From JBOFIQ01 sp051654905 (GTDB taxonomy: Bacteria > Actinomycetota > Actinomycetes > Propionibacteriales > Propionibacteriaceae): a stretch of 64,000 nucleotides of DNA. The DNA is taken from contig JBOFYY010000158.1 of assembly GCA_051654905.1 (NCBI GenBank), positions 186,001 to 250,000 on the forward strand, in the 5' to 3' direction. The translations under genes were made by a program, and so were the position numbers. Positions 1 to 6,864 of this stretch are shown piece by piece. The notes under the pieces are model-generated. The model ran no database searches. It was given only the letters and a program-made list of their open reading frames with translations, and was not told where the DNA came from. Numbering within the stretch: position 1 is the stretch's first letter; the number at the start of each line of letters is the position of its first letter.

Positions 1-269
1 GTGTCTACTGAGACCGCAATACCAGCAATAGCTAATGCTTTAACTACTGGAATGACTCTATTCAGTTCTTCATCAAGAGTTGGCCGAACCGCACCTGGGC
101 GCGTCGATTCACCACCTACGTCGATGATGTCAGCACCTTGCTCCGCTAACGCAAAACCATGTGCAATAGCGGCACGCGGGTCGTCATGATCGCCTCCATC
201 TGAGAAGGAATCGGGGGTAACGTTAACAATTCCCATCACAAGCGTGCGATTAGCATGCATCAGATCCAT
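1..269 (-). CDS. folP: Dihydropteroate synthase, N-terminal part (runs off the window edge)
   Basis: Translating the minus strand from the ATG at 269 gives an open frame to the window edge, about 89 residues. It contains the two N-terminal signatures of dihydropteroate synthase: MGIVNVTPDSFSDGG from about residue 13, and ESTRPGA near residue 54, which contributes to pterin-diphosphate binding. The family joins p-aminobenzoate to the pterin in cytoplasmic folate synthesis and is the sulfonamide target. An in-frame ATG three codons later (260) is an alternative start; neither has a strong Shine-Dalgarno. The gene is divergent from the unknown gene at 303, about 33 bp away, so the two must share a very short promoter region. 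The C-terminal two thirds lie outside the window. Confidence 0.93.
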   Translation of the reverse strand, partial: MDLMHANRTLVMGIVNVTPDSFSDGGDHDDPRAAIAHGFALAEQGADIIDVGGESTRPGAVRPTLDEELNRVIPVVKALAIAGIAVSVD

Positions 270-302
270 AAGACCTAGCCTAGCTAGAGGTAAGCTGCCA
301 TA

Positions 303-986
303 GTGCCTGACACTCTTCTTCTCTACGCTGCCAGCGAAGCAGACATCATTGATGCCTTCGGAATTAGTCTGCGCCAGCCACAAGCTGGACAAGCAATTTT
401 GGAGCATATGATCGCGGTAAATAGCGACCGCAACGTTGCCACGAATATCGGTATAGACGTCGTCGGGAACTGCATTATGCATTATCCTCAGCTGGCTTTA
501 CCCGATCATGAACTGGCATTACCACGAGCTATTGAGGCGCTAGTTGCTGTTGCTAGCTACCATCATGTGGCTCCACATAGCTGTCAATCAGTTCGCGACC
601 TAGATACTATTTTTACTGAAGCAGAGATACCTACTCAGCAGCGACCGCTCGAACTATCTAGAGCTCCTAAGCTTCAGCTAACCGAAAACTATGATGCTGA
701 TATCCGAGTAATAGCCCACGAAGATGCGCTACTTTTATGTCGCTCCTGGTTAGCCGCTGAGGCCTCTGATCATTCTGAGCTAACAGATTTCGCTACAAAC
801 TTTCTTTCCTGCGATGCCACAACTGCCGCATTGTCGCGAAACCCCGTCGATTTATGGCTTTTTTCTCCCGGAACTGCGCCAACGTCGCCACGACTAGATC
901 CAGCCATTTGGCCGCCACTAACCGGACCAGACTTTGGCGATATCGGACCTGAGTTGCAGCGTTATATAGCAAATATCACCCCATAA
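303..986 (+). CDS. Hypothetical protein, 227 aa
   Basis: I do not recognise this protein. It is 227 residues, starts with GTG, and has no signal peptide or membrane segment, so it should be cytoplasmic. It is mildly acidic, contains several His residues around 90-95, and ends in a Pro-rich stretch (about 185-215). It diverges from folP, 33 bp away, and its stop codon TAA is the first element of the palindromic operator that precedes the MarR gene. Codon use looks like the neighbours. It is called coding because it fills the gap between folP and marR and has no better-supported ORF competing with it. Confidence 0.7.
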   Translation: MPDTLLLYAASEADIIDAFGISLRQPQAGQAILEHMIAVNSDRNVATNIGIDVVGNCIMHYPQLALPDHELALPRAIEALVAVASYHHVAPHSCQSVRDLDTIFTEAEIPTQQRPLELSRAPKLQLTENYDADIRVIAHEDALLLCRSWLAAEASDHSELTDFATNFLSCDATTAALSRNPVDLWLFSPGTAPTSPRLDPAIWPPLTGPDFGDIGPELQRYIANITP

Positions 987-1018
987 GATATATAGTTACT
1001 TAACGTAACTATATATCT
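986..1018. promoter_or_regulatory. Palindromic operator, MarR type
   Basis: A perfect 14-bp inverted repeat (arms 986-999 and 1005-1018, AGATATATAGTTAC and its complement) flanks TTAAC. The core GTTAC-N5-GTAAC resembles known MarR-family operators. It ends 10 bp before the ATG of the MarR gene at 1029, so bound repressor would block its transcription; autoregulation of this gene and the following exporter is inferred. There is no T-run after it, which argues against a terminator. Confidence 0.75.
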
Positions 1019-1028
1019 GTGAGAGTCT

Positions 1029-1451
1029 ATGCCTTCTTCCATCAGTGAATTTGCCCTCGAATTACGACTTGCCTGTATGCGTCTGACTCGTCGCGTGCGT
1101 TACACCGCATCGACGCTACCGCCACATCAGTTTTCGGTCCTAGCTTTCTTGGACTGCGTTTCAGTTAGCACCGCTGCAGAACTAGCTGCCCGCGAACGTA
1201 TATCTGCGCCTTCGATGAGCCGTATCGTCAACGAACTAGCTGACCGCGGGCTCATCACACGCGAGCCTGACGCTACCGACAAACGTCGCATTCAACTATC
1301 GCTAACAGACCAAGGGCGTGATCTTCTCACTATCGGCCGCCAAGAGCGCAACGAATGGATGATCCGTCGCCTTGAGACACTTTCCGCTGAAGATAGCGCC
1401 ACTCTCGCCGAGGCAACCATCATTCTCAACCGCCTCCTTGAGGAGGACTAG
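1029..1451 (+). CDS. MarR-family transcriptional regulator
   Basis: A 140-residue winged-helix regulator. The pattern is typical of MarR proteins: an N-terminal helix used for dimerisation, a helix-turn-helix around residues 50-75 (TAAELAARERISAPSMSRIV), then the wing with DATDKRRIQLSLTDQGRDLL at about 85-104, containing the D-x-R-x(4)-L type basic loop. MarR proteins are dimeric repressors released by small aromatic or toxic ligands. The gene is preceded directly by a perfect palindrome (986-1018), is followed four bases later by an MFS exporter, and its last codons hold the exporter's ribosome-binding site. It probably represses itself and the exporter; the ligand cannot be told from sequence. 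Confidence 0.93.
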   Translation: MPSSISEFALELRLACMRLTRRVRYTASTLPPHQFSVLAFLDCVSVSTAAELAARERISAPSMSRIVNELADRGLITREPDATDKRRIQLSLTDQGRDLLTIGRQERNEWMIRRLETLSAEDSATLAEATIILNRLLEED

Positions 1452-1455
1452 CCTC

Positions 1456-2745
1456 ATGGCAAGCAAAACTTTTTCATCACTAAGCATCCCCAACTACCGC
1501 ACATATTTCTTTGGACTTCTCATCGCTAATATCGGCGGCTGGATGGCTTCTACCGCAAAAGCATGGCTAGTTCTGGTCGATCTGACTCACGACGACGCCA
1601 CCGCTTTAGGCTGGCTTACCGGGCTACTCTTTGCACCAGCGCTCATAACTATGCCTATTGCAGCCGCCATCACCGATCGCTTCCCTAAGCGACGCATCAT
1701 GCTGGCAACATTAACCTGGCAAGCTATCAACTCTGCCATCTTGGCTGCTTTGGTAATAAGCGGAAATATCCGACTATGGCATGTTTTCTTACTTGCTTTC
1801 CTCGACGGTACTGCTTCGGCTCTATCGGCTCCAGCACAACAAGCTTTCGTATCAGAGATCGTTCCCCACAATGCTCTTGCCAACGCAATTTCCCTTAACT
1901 CGGCACAATTCAATGGCGCGAGGCTTCTTGGCCCCGGAATAGCTGGCATTCTTATCGCAGCATTCGGAACCGGAACAGTACTTGCTATTAACTGCATTTG
2001 CTTTATCTGGTTCATAGCAAGCCTATTGAGAATTCGCGGCGACCAAATGACCCCCGCAGCGCTACAGCACGGAAAAGGTCAGCTGCGCGATGGACTGCGC
2101 TACGTTAAAAGCCGCACCGACATCATGCTTCTGATATTTATTGCATTCATGATGGGAAACTTTGGTTTCAATTTTGCGATCTCAAATGCGGTAATGGCGC
2201 GTACCACTTTCGGTAAAGCCGCTGGCGAGTACGGGTTACTAGGTTCAATTATGGGAATTGGTGCCCTCGCTGCGGCGCTCTGGTCAGCTAGACGCACTTA
2301 TCCTCGACTACGTCATTCCTTAATTGCTTTAGCTGGCTTTGCCTTCTTCTCAGCTATTTCTGCATTATCACCCACTTATACCGTTTTTGCACTTACTCTC
2401 ATCCCTATCGGACTATGTGCGATCACCGTAATTGTGACCTCTAATGCCCTTATCCAGTTGAGCGTCGCTCCAGAGTATCGCGGACGAGTTATGGCGCTAT
2501 GGAGCGCTCTTTTAGTAGGCGGAACGCCTTTTGTAGCACCAATTGTCGGTGCTTGTGGCACATATCTGGGACCTCGTTCAACCGTATGGTTCGAAGGAAC
2601 AGCAGTCCTAATCACTCTCATAGTGACTTCGATCTGGATCATTCGCTCGGAAAATATACATTTTTCTATTACCCGGCAAAATGTCATACCACGACTAAAC
2701 ATCAGCCAACTTTCACACTACGACGATGCTCCACCCTCGAAATAA
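1456..2745 (+). CDS. MFS exporter (EntS/MFS_3-like)
   Basis: A 429-residue integral membrane protein of the major facilitator superfamily with about 12 hydrophobic segments. The loop after TM2 carries DRFPKRR (about residue 75), the usual MFS loop 2-3 motif. The overall pattern (LDGTASALSAPAQQAFVSEIV, then LANAISLNSAQFNGARLLGP) matches the transmembrane secretion effector / EntS-like subgroup, which exports siderophores, macrolides or other drugs by proton antiport. An upstream ATG at 1372 would lie inside marR; the ATG at 1456 is chosen because GAGGAGG lies 10-16 bases before it and homology begins at SIPNYRTYFFG. It is the likely target of the adjacent MarR regulator. Substrate unknown. Confidence 0.92.
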   Translation: MASKTFSSLSIPNYRTYFFGLLIANIGGWMASTAKAWLVLVDLTHDDATALGWLTGLLFAPALITMPIAAAITDRFPKRRIMLATLTWQAINSAILAALVISGNIRLWHVFLLAFLDGTASALSAPAQQAFVSEIVPHNALANAISLNSAQFNGARLLGPGIAGILIAAFGTGTVLAINCICFIWFIASLLRIRGDQMTPAALQHGKGQLRDGLRYVKSRTDIMLLIFIAFMMGNFGFNFAISNAVMARTTFGKAAGEYGLLGSIMGIGALAAALWSARRTYPRLRHSLIALAGFAFFSAISALSPTYTVFALTLIPIGLCAITVIVTSNALIQLSVAPEYRGRVMALWSALLVGGTPFVAPIVGACGTYLGPRSTVWFEGTAVLITLIVTSIWIIRSENIHFSITRQNVIPRLNISQLSHYDDAPPSK

Positions 2746-2840
2746 GTAGTCACACACAGCAAAACCATAGGTTTTATCTCATCTAAGTAACGACGTAAGA
2801 TAGAATCTTCAATTAGCATGCACCTAACCAGGGAACAAAT

Positions 2841-3299
2841 ATGACTAAAAATTCTTCATCGGCTTCACAACTCCGCCGCTATATTGCTCTTACTAACCGC
2901 GAACTCGTATTTACCGGGAAAAAATTAGGTATCCACCCCACCGATGCCGCTGCGCTCGCCTACCTAATCGATCAGCGCAAACAGGGACGGATTCTGTCAG
3001 CAGGAGATCTAGGGGAACTTCTAGCGCTTTCTGGACCAGCAACCACAGCTGCCATTGATCGGCTAGAAAGTCGCGGGTTCGTCACTCGTCGTTCTTCAAC
3101 TAGTGATGGTCGTCGAGTCGAGATCCATCTTGTTCATGAACAAGGCGAAGGAGAAGCAGAACGACTCTTCCATGAGTTCGACAGCATCACAAATAACGTC
3201 CTGAAGAAATACTCAGCTGCCGAAATAAAGTTTTTCCAAACACTGCTAACAGAGATTTGCGACAGCGTAAAGCAAGCTGACACTCAGCGTGACGCCTAG
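2841..3299 (+). CDS. MarR-family transcriptional regulator (second)
   Basis: A 152-residue MarR-type winged-helix protein, divergent in sequence from the one at 1029. The helix-turn-helix runs at about 52-78 (LSAGDLGELLALSGPATTAA), followed by the wing with TSDGRRVEIHLV near 95-106. It has its own start with a modest ribosome-binding site (AGGGAAC), 95 bp after the exporter stop. The upstream gap contains GTAACG and ACGTAAG half-sites (about 2787-2800) resembling half of the operator at 986-1018, but no clean palindrome. It may co-regulate the exporter or act elsewhere. Confidence 0.9.
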   Translation: MTKNSSSASQLRRYIALTNRELVFTGKKLGIHPTDAAALAYLIDQRKQGRILSAGDLGELLALSGPATTAAIDRLESRGFVTRRSSTSDGRRVEIHLVHEQGEGEAERLFHEFDSITNNVLKKYSAAEIKFFQTLLTEICDSVKQADTQRDA

Positions 3300-3431
3300 C
3301 TCTAACTCAATAACTTCTTCACTTCCGGTACTACGATAACAGCATATTTCTAAGAAAAATCTGGAGTAAAATTTCGTCTTTTAGCTTTCGAATTCCATCT
3401 TTGGGAAGAAAACGCTATCGTTAATACCAAC

Positions 3432-3504
3432 GCCTCTGTAGCTCAGTTGGTAGAGCAGCGGACTTTTAATCCGCGGGTCCCGGGTTCGAGCCCCGGTGGA
3501 GGTA
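3432..3504 (+). tRNA. tRNA-Lys (anticodon TTT)
   Basis: A complete cloverleaf can be drawn: acceptor GCCTCTG paired with TGGAGGT (two G-U pairs at the ends), D arm with GCTCAGTTGGTAGAGC, anticodon stem GCGGA/TCCGC around the loop CTTTTAA (anticodon TTT), and a T arm with GGGTTCGAGCCCC. Discriminator base A. CCA is not encoded. Confidence 0.97.
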
Positions 3505-3523
3505 CTGATCTAAGCTAGTCCTT

Positions 3524-4171
3524 ATGGACAGCCAAACTCTCATTTTTCTTATTAGTCTTTTGGGAGTAGGCATACTTCTTCTTACCGGTGGGTTCTTAAT
3601 CACTCGCCGTCGCGAAAAAGCCGAACAGAACCGCCTCCGAGCTCCGATCCAACGTAATATCCCGAATCTGCCAGAAACCGACTCGGCACCGAACTATCTT
3701 TCATTAGATGACATTGTCGACAATGCTCCAGCAGCTACTGGGATTGCTATCACAGCTCCTCCCGCCAGCGAAGCGCTCCCCTGTGGAGGTTATGTAGATT
3801 CAATCTTCGCAACCCAAGAAAAGCTAGCGCAGCTAGCGAATGCCATAGTTTTATGTGTAGCAGAAGAACTAGAAAGTCATAAAGACCTGATCCGATTGCT
3901 CCAAGTAACATCACCGCATCCGATAGTTATCGCTGCGCAATATTTCAGTGATCCAGTAAAACGCCTTGCTGCCGCGAATCACTTACATCACAAAAGGCAA
4001 GTCATTCTCATATCTTGCAATAATCCTGAAGTATTAGCGAAGTTACTAGGAACTGACACTCTTTCCTACGCAGATATTCAGGCTGGATGGCTAGGATCAA
4101 CTGCTCTTGTTTCTCAGTGGATCAGCAGCGATAGCCATTCATGGATCGTTTCAGCTAAACCCTCAGGGTGA
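3524..4171 (+). CDS. Membrane-anchored protein with C-terminal domain of uncertain fold
   Basis: 215 residues. One N-terminal transmembrane helix (about 6-27) ends in basic residues (RRREK), giving an N-out, C-in topology. A low-complexity linker (35-85) leads to a C-terminal domain (about 95-210) with alternating strands and helices. I do not recognise a named family, but the pattern KDLIRLLQ, IVIAAQYFSD, AAANHLHHKRQVILI, then ADIQAGWLGST is reminiscent of the apical domain of GroEL (LLPLLE, LLIIAEDVEGEAL, LVVNKLRG, VAAVK). That likeness is my own reading and weak. The gene begins 19 bp after the tRNA-Lys and has no clear ribosome-binding site, so it might be co-transcribed with the tRNA. 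Confidence 0.75.
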   Translation: MDSQTLIFLISLLGVGILLLTGGFLITRRREKAEQNRLRAPIQRNIPNLPETDSAPNYLSLDDIVDNAPAATGIAITAPPASEALPCGGYVDSIFATQEKLAQLANAIVLCVAEELESHKDLIRLLQVTSPHPIVIAAQYFSDPVKRLAAANHLHHKRQVILISCNNPEVLAKLLGTDTLSYADIQAGWLGSTALVSQWISSDSHSWIVSAKPSG

Positions 4172-4256
4172 AGTTCCACTTGATATGAACTATCAATAAA
4201 ACTCTTACTTTCGCTGGCGCTTAATCACGAAATAGTTCTAGTCTTACGGTCGCCTC

Positions 4257-4342
4257 AATCAGCAGCGGCGAGATTGTAGAACGGTTCTTACTCAGGATTT
4301 GGGTAAGAACGGGGAAGCGCTCTACGCTCGCCGCCGCTGATT
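4257..4342 (+). ncRNA. Structured leader RNA upstream of the SH3-peptidase gene (riboswitch or large terminator)
   Basis: Three nested inverted repeats: outer arms 4257-4272 and 4327-4342 (15 of 16 pairs, one A-C mismatch), a middle stem GTAGA/TCTAC (4276-4280, 4321-4325), and an apical hairpin GTTCTTAC/GTAAGAAC (4284-4291, 4303-4310). A purine-rich strand CGGGGAAGCGC lies in the internal loop. TTTT follows the outer stem, so an intrinsic terminator is possible, either for the gene at 3524 or as the expression platform of a regulator of the gene at 4418. Cell-wall hydrolase genes in actinobacteria often sit under the c-di-AMP (ydaO) riboswitch, but I could not match the ydaO core here. Confidence 0.55.
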
Positions 4343-4417
4343 TTGCCAATATCTGGGCGCCCGTGCGCCTGAACCACCACAAGTATCATGAAGACTTGAT
4401 GGGGAAGGACTACCCAC

Positions 4418-5758
4418 GTGAATAGCTCTTTTAGAAAAGTTACAGCTTCAGCTGCTCTACTAGCAGTTTTATGGACTGCACCAGCAACGCTATGCCCAAC
4501 TAGCGCTCATGCTGCAGCCAAAATGACGACTACTGCAGGAGTTAACGTTCGTTCTGGTCCTGGAATTGATCAAGCAATTATTGGTGGCCTTAAGCAAGGA
4601 ACAACTATCGAAGCCTTAGGTCCTTCCCAAAATGGTTGGACCCCAATTTCATATCAAGGACGTACTGCCTATATAAGTTCTTCCTACCTATCTGGAGCAG
4701 GATCTACTTACAGCAATAGTTCTACTCGTACTACGACAGCTCCTCTTAATGTTAGACAAGGACCGGGAGCAGGTTACGCTGTAATACGCGTACTTTCTCC
4801 TAATACAGCAGTGAATCTAACCGGCGAAGAAAGTAACGGTTTCGCTAAAATGACCGACGGCGGATGGGTATCAACGTCTTATCTAACATCGCCGGTAACA
4901 ACAACTCCTATAACGCCGGGAACCTCAGGTAGCTTCGTTGCTACTACGGCAGTTAATTTTCGTTCTGGCCCAAGTACTAACGACAGCGTAATCCGCGTAC
5001 TCGCTGAAGGAACAGCAGTACAAGCTACTGGTAAAGAATCTAATGGGTTCACTGAAATTACCGTAGGCGGATCAACAGGATGGGTACATAAAAACTACCT
5101 ACGCGCCGCTGCAACTCCGCCAGCTCCCACCACTCCTCCGACAGCCCCTACGAACCCTACTAATCCAAATCCGGGACTTCCTGCAGTTACTGGGACTCGT
5201 TATGCCACAGTTGCTCTGAACGTACGGCCTACCGCAGGTTTCACAAATAATCCTGTAGGTTTTGTACCTGCCGGCACTGCTCTATCTATAACTGGCGCAG
5301 TCCAAGACGAGTGGACTCAAATCATATGGTCAGGGGCAACTCGGTGGGTTTATACCGCATATCTTTCCGCAACACCGGTAGCTGCTCCTTCATCGCCATC
5401 GGTAGGTTTGGAAAAACTCATTCCTTCTGCTCGTAAAGCAATGGAAGCAGTAAAAGCTAACTTTCCACAGCTAACTACCTACTACGGAGTGCGTCCGGAC
5501 GGCCCTGGCGCTGATCATACTGACGGTCGCGCCGTAGATTTCATGATCCCGAACTATCGCAATAATCATGAGCTAGGACAAGCTGTCGCGAATTACCTTC
5601 AAGCCCATGCAGCAGAATTCGATATTCGCTACCTAATCTGGGAGCAAAGAATCTGGCTAGCTGATTATCCACAACAAGGTTGGACTTGGATGGCAGACCG
5701 AGGGTCTGATACTCAAAATCATTACGATCATGTCCATCTTTCGGTACGTTCTCACTAG
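4418..5758 (+). CDS. Secreted SH3-repeat protein with C-terminal M15-like peptidase domain
   Basis: 446 residues, GTG start with a strong ribosome-binding site (GGGGAAGGA, 8 bases upstream). Signal peptide 1-33, ending HAHAA-type after a hydrophobic core. Four bacterial SH3 domains follow (about 36-92, 104-156, 172-229 and 262-316), each with the NVRSGPG/LNVR pattern used to bind peptidoglycan. Pro/Thr-rich linkers separate the third and fourth. The C-terminal domain (about 328-446) has ADHTDGRAVDF and HYDHVHLS, the zinc-ligand pattern of the ARB-07466-like / peptidase M15 fold, so it probably cleaves stem peptides or otherwise remodels cell wall. It is monocistronic, preceded by a strongly folded leader at 4257-4342. 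Enzyme activity is inferred from the His/Asp pattern only. Confidence 0.88.
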   Translation: MNSSFRKVTASAALLAVLWTAPATLCPTSAHAAAKMTTTAGVNVRSGPGIDQAIIGGLKQGTTIEALGPSQNGWTPISYQGRTAYISSSYLSGAGSTYSNSSTRTTTAPLNVRQGPGAGYAVIRVLSPNTAVNLTGEESNGFAKMTDGGWVSTSYLTSPVTTTPITPGTSGSFVATTAVNFRSGPSTNDSVIRVLAEGTAVQATGKESNGFTEITVGGSTGWVHKNYLRAAATPPAPTTPPTAPTNPTNPNPGLPAVTGTRYATVALNVRPTAGFTNNPVGFVPAGTALSITGAVQDEWTQIIWSGATRWVYTAYLSATPVAAPSSPSVGLEKLIPSARKAMEAVKANFPQLTTYYGVRPDGPGADHTDGRAVDFMIPNYRNNHELGQAVANYLQAHAAEFDIRYLIWEQRIWLADYPQQGWTWMADRGSDTQNHYDHVHLSVRSH

Positions 5759-5795
5759 CTTAGAACCTAAATATCCTCATCACCCATTGCCCGCT

Positions 5796-5825
5796 TTGAC
5801 TCATCAGCTAACTTACCGCTAAAGT
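5796..5825 (+). promoter_or_regulatory. Probable promoter of tRNA-Glu
   Basis: TTGACT (5796-5801) and TAAAGT (5820-5825), 18 bp apart, lie 24 bp before the tRNA-Glu. The -35 box is inside one arm of an 8-bp inverted repeat, GACTCATC (5798-5805) and GATGAGTC (5827-5834), which also encloses the -10 box. Confidence 0.55.
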
Positions 5826-5849
5826 AGATGAGTCGGTTTCGACTGACAG

Positions 5850-5922
5850 GTCCCCATCGTCTAGAGGCCTAGGACACCGCCCTTTCACGGCGGCAGCGCG
5901 GGTTCGAATCCCGCTGGGGATG
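5850..5922 (+). tRNA. tRNA-Glu (anticodon TTC)
   Basis: Acceptor GTCCCCA pairs with TGGGGAT; the anticodon stem CCGCC/GGCGG holds loop CTTTCAC (anticodon TTC); the T arm is GCGGGTTCGAATCCCGC. Discriminator G, no encoded CCA. The sequence is close to the usual bacterial tRNA-Glu. Confidence 0.97.
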
Positions 5923-5934
5923 CTAGCAAAGAAT

Positions 5935-5972
5935 CCCGCGATCAGTAATTTCACTGAGCGCGGGCTTCTTTC
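5935..5972 (+). terminator. Terminator after tRNA-Glu
   Basis: CCCGCG-at-CAGT pairs with ACTG-ag-CGCGGG (5935-5946 and 5953-5964), followed by CTTCTTTC. It ends 48 bp before the 3' end of the opposing kinase gene and might serve both strands, though the T-run is better on the plus strand. Confidence 0.75.
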
Positions 5973-6019
5973 TATCGCAATAACGTTACTAACGCCAGAA
6001 CTGCTCAAGGCGAAAGATA

Positions 6020-6547
6020 TCAACATTCATGACAGATTCTTTGCACTAAATTCATTAGAGGAATCCCTGGCAGGTTATCAACCATCAGGCGTGGCTCATC
6101 TCGCCACGGTTCACTTTCACAAAAGCGTTCCACAACATCAGCGAAAGTCACTTCAGATTTTCCCGAAAGCTGCAGATCTCGCGTCGCTAACCGCTCTTGA
6201 TAGGCCGTAAGATCAGAACATACTACTTCAACAAAAAGCAGTTTCGTTTGGCGCCGCCGCGCTAAAGCCCCCCAAATATCGCGCACAATTTTTACGTCAT
6301 TGACGGCATCAACTACGACACTGCGCCCTAACTTTAGGTTTTCAGACGCTATTTCTTCCGCAATAAAGTAGGCAGCTAGCCCCGACAAAGATCCTTGGCT
6401 CTGCTCTGCTCTACATAACACACTTTCAATAGAATCTACTGACAGCAGTAACGCCTCATATTTTGCAGCTAGGGCTGCCGCAATCGTAGTTTTTCCTACT
6501 CCGGGAAGACCTGCCATTACTATCAACACTCCTCTATCTTGGCTCAT
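6020..6547 (-). CDS. Small P-loop kinase-like ATPase (AAA_33 type)
   Basis: 175 residues. The Walker A motif GLPGVGKTT lies at about 13-21, a DSIESVL acidic motif near 39, and VVVDAVN (about 76-82) is a Walker-B-like strand followed by an R-rich lid region (RRRQTK). This is the layout of small ATP-dependent kinases of the AAA_33/zeta-toxin/gluconate-kinase group that phosphorylate small molecules. Substrate cannot be told. It starts with ATG after GGGG and lies, on the opposite strand, between tRNA-Glu and tRNA-Asp, breaking up the Glu-Asp-Phe tRNA run common in actinobacteria. No toxin-antitoxin partner is visible. Confidence 0.8.
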   Translation of the reverse strand: MSQDRGVLIVMAGLPGVGKTTIAAALAAKYEALLLSVDSIESVLCRAEQSQGSLSGLAAYFIAEEIASENLKLGRSVVVDAVNDVKIVRDIWGALARRRQTKLLFVEVVCSDLTAYQERLATRDLQLSGKSEVTFADVVERFCESEPWRDEPRLMVDNLPGIPLMNLVQRICHEC

Positions 6548-6628
6548 CTAACCCCAATTTCACTTTTCCCCCTCAAGTGCGTTATAGTTTTCGAGCTAGC
6601 AAAAGTTAGCAAGGTCCCAGAACCTTGG

Positions 6629-6702
6629 GGCCCCGTAGCGCAGTTGGTTAGCGCGCCGCCCTGTCACGGCGGAGGTCGCGGGTTCGAGCCCCGTCGGGGT
6701 CG
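6629..6702 (+). tRNA. tRNA-Asp (anticodon GTC)
   Basis: Acceptor GGCCCCG pairs with CGGGGTC; anticodon stem CCGCC/GGCGG with loop CTGTCAC (GTC); T arm GCGGGTTCGAGCCCCGT. Discriminator G. A TATAGT box at 6583-6588 is a possible -10 element. Confidence 0.97.
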
Positions 6703-6710
6703 CGGAACAC

Positions 6711-6740
6711 GATGGCGGCGAAAGCCGCCATCTTCGTTCT
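6711..6740 (+). terminator. GNRA-capped hairpin between tRNA-Asp and tRNA-Phe
   Basis: GATGGCGGC-GAAA-GCCGCCATC (6711-6732) is a perfect 9-bp stem with a GAAA tetraloop, followed by TTCGTTCT. It may be a weak terminator or an RNA processing/spacer element in a joint Asp-Phe transcript. Its position in the 39-bp spacer, with no room for a separate promoter, suggests the latter. Confidence 0.5.
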
Positions 6741-6741
6741 A

Positions 6742-6815
6742 GGCCAGGTAGCTCAGTTGGTAGTAGCGTCCGCCTGAAAAGTGGAAGGTCGCCGGTTCGA
6801 TCCCGGCCTTGGCCA
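6742..6815 (+). tRNA. tRNA-Phe (anticodon GAA)
   Basis: Acceptor GGCCAGG pairs with CTTGGCC (one G-U pair), anticodon stem TCCGC/GTGGA with loop CTGAAAA (GAA), T arm GCCGGTTCGATCCCGGC, discriminator A. The D stem is imperfect: GCTC faces TAGC, giving one C-U mismatch where other actinobacterial tRNA-Phe genes have GAGC. Confidence 0.95.
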
Positions 6816-6818
6816 CAA

Positions 6819-6844
6819 AAAACCCGCCAAAAGCGGGTTTTTTT
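6819..6844. terminator. Bidirectional terminator
   Basis: AAACCCGC (6820-6827) and GCGGGTTT (6833-6840) form an 8-bp stem, with a run of seven T on the plus strand and a run of A before the stem that becomes a T-run on the minus strand. It ends both the tRNA-Phe transcript and the hydrolase transcript coming from the right. Confidence 0.9.
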
Positions 6845-6864
6845 GTTTCTGCTGCAAGACTCCA

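Noticed and set aside
1..189. Plus-strand open frame of 62 codons at the window start
   Set aside because: It is the antisense of folP, whose minus-strand translation has clear dihydropteroate synthase motifs.
2781..2803. Second perfect MarR operator before the gene at 2841
   Set aside because: Only GTAA half-sites in direct orientation are present, not a palindrome.
4170..4417. c-di-AMP (ydaO) riboswitch
   Set aside because: The gene context fits, but the conserved ydaO core could not be aligned by eye, so I kept only the neutral call of a structured leader.
6020..6547. Zeta-type toxin of a toxin-antitoxin pair
   Set aside because: The P-loop kinase fold would allow it, but no antitoxin-sized gene adjoins it.
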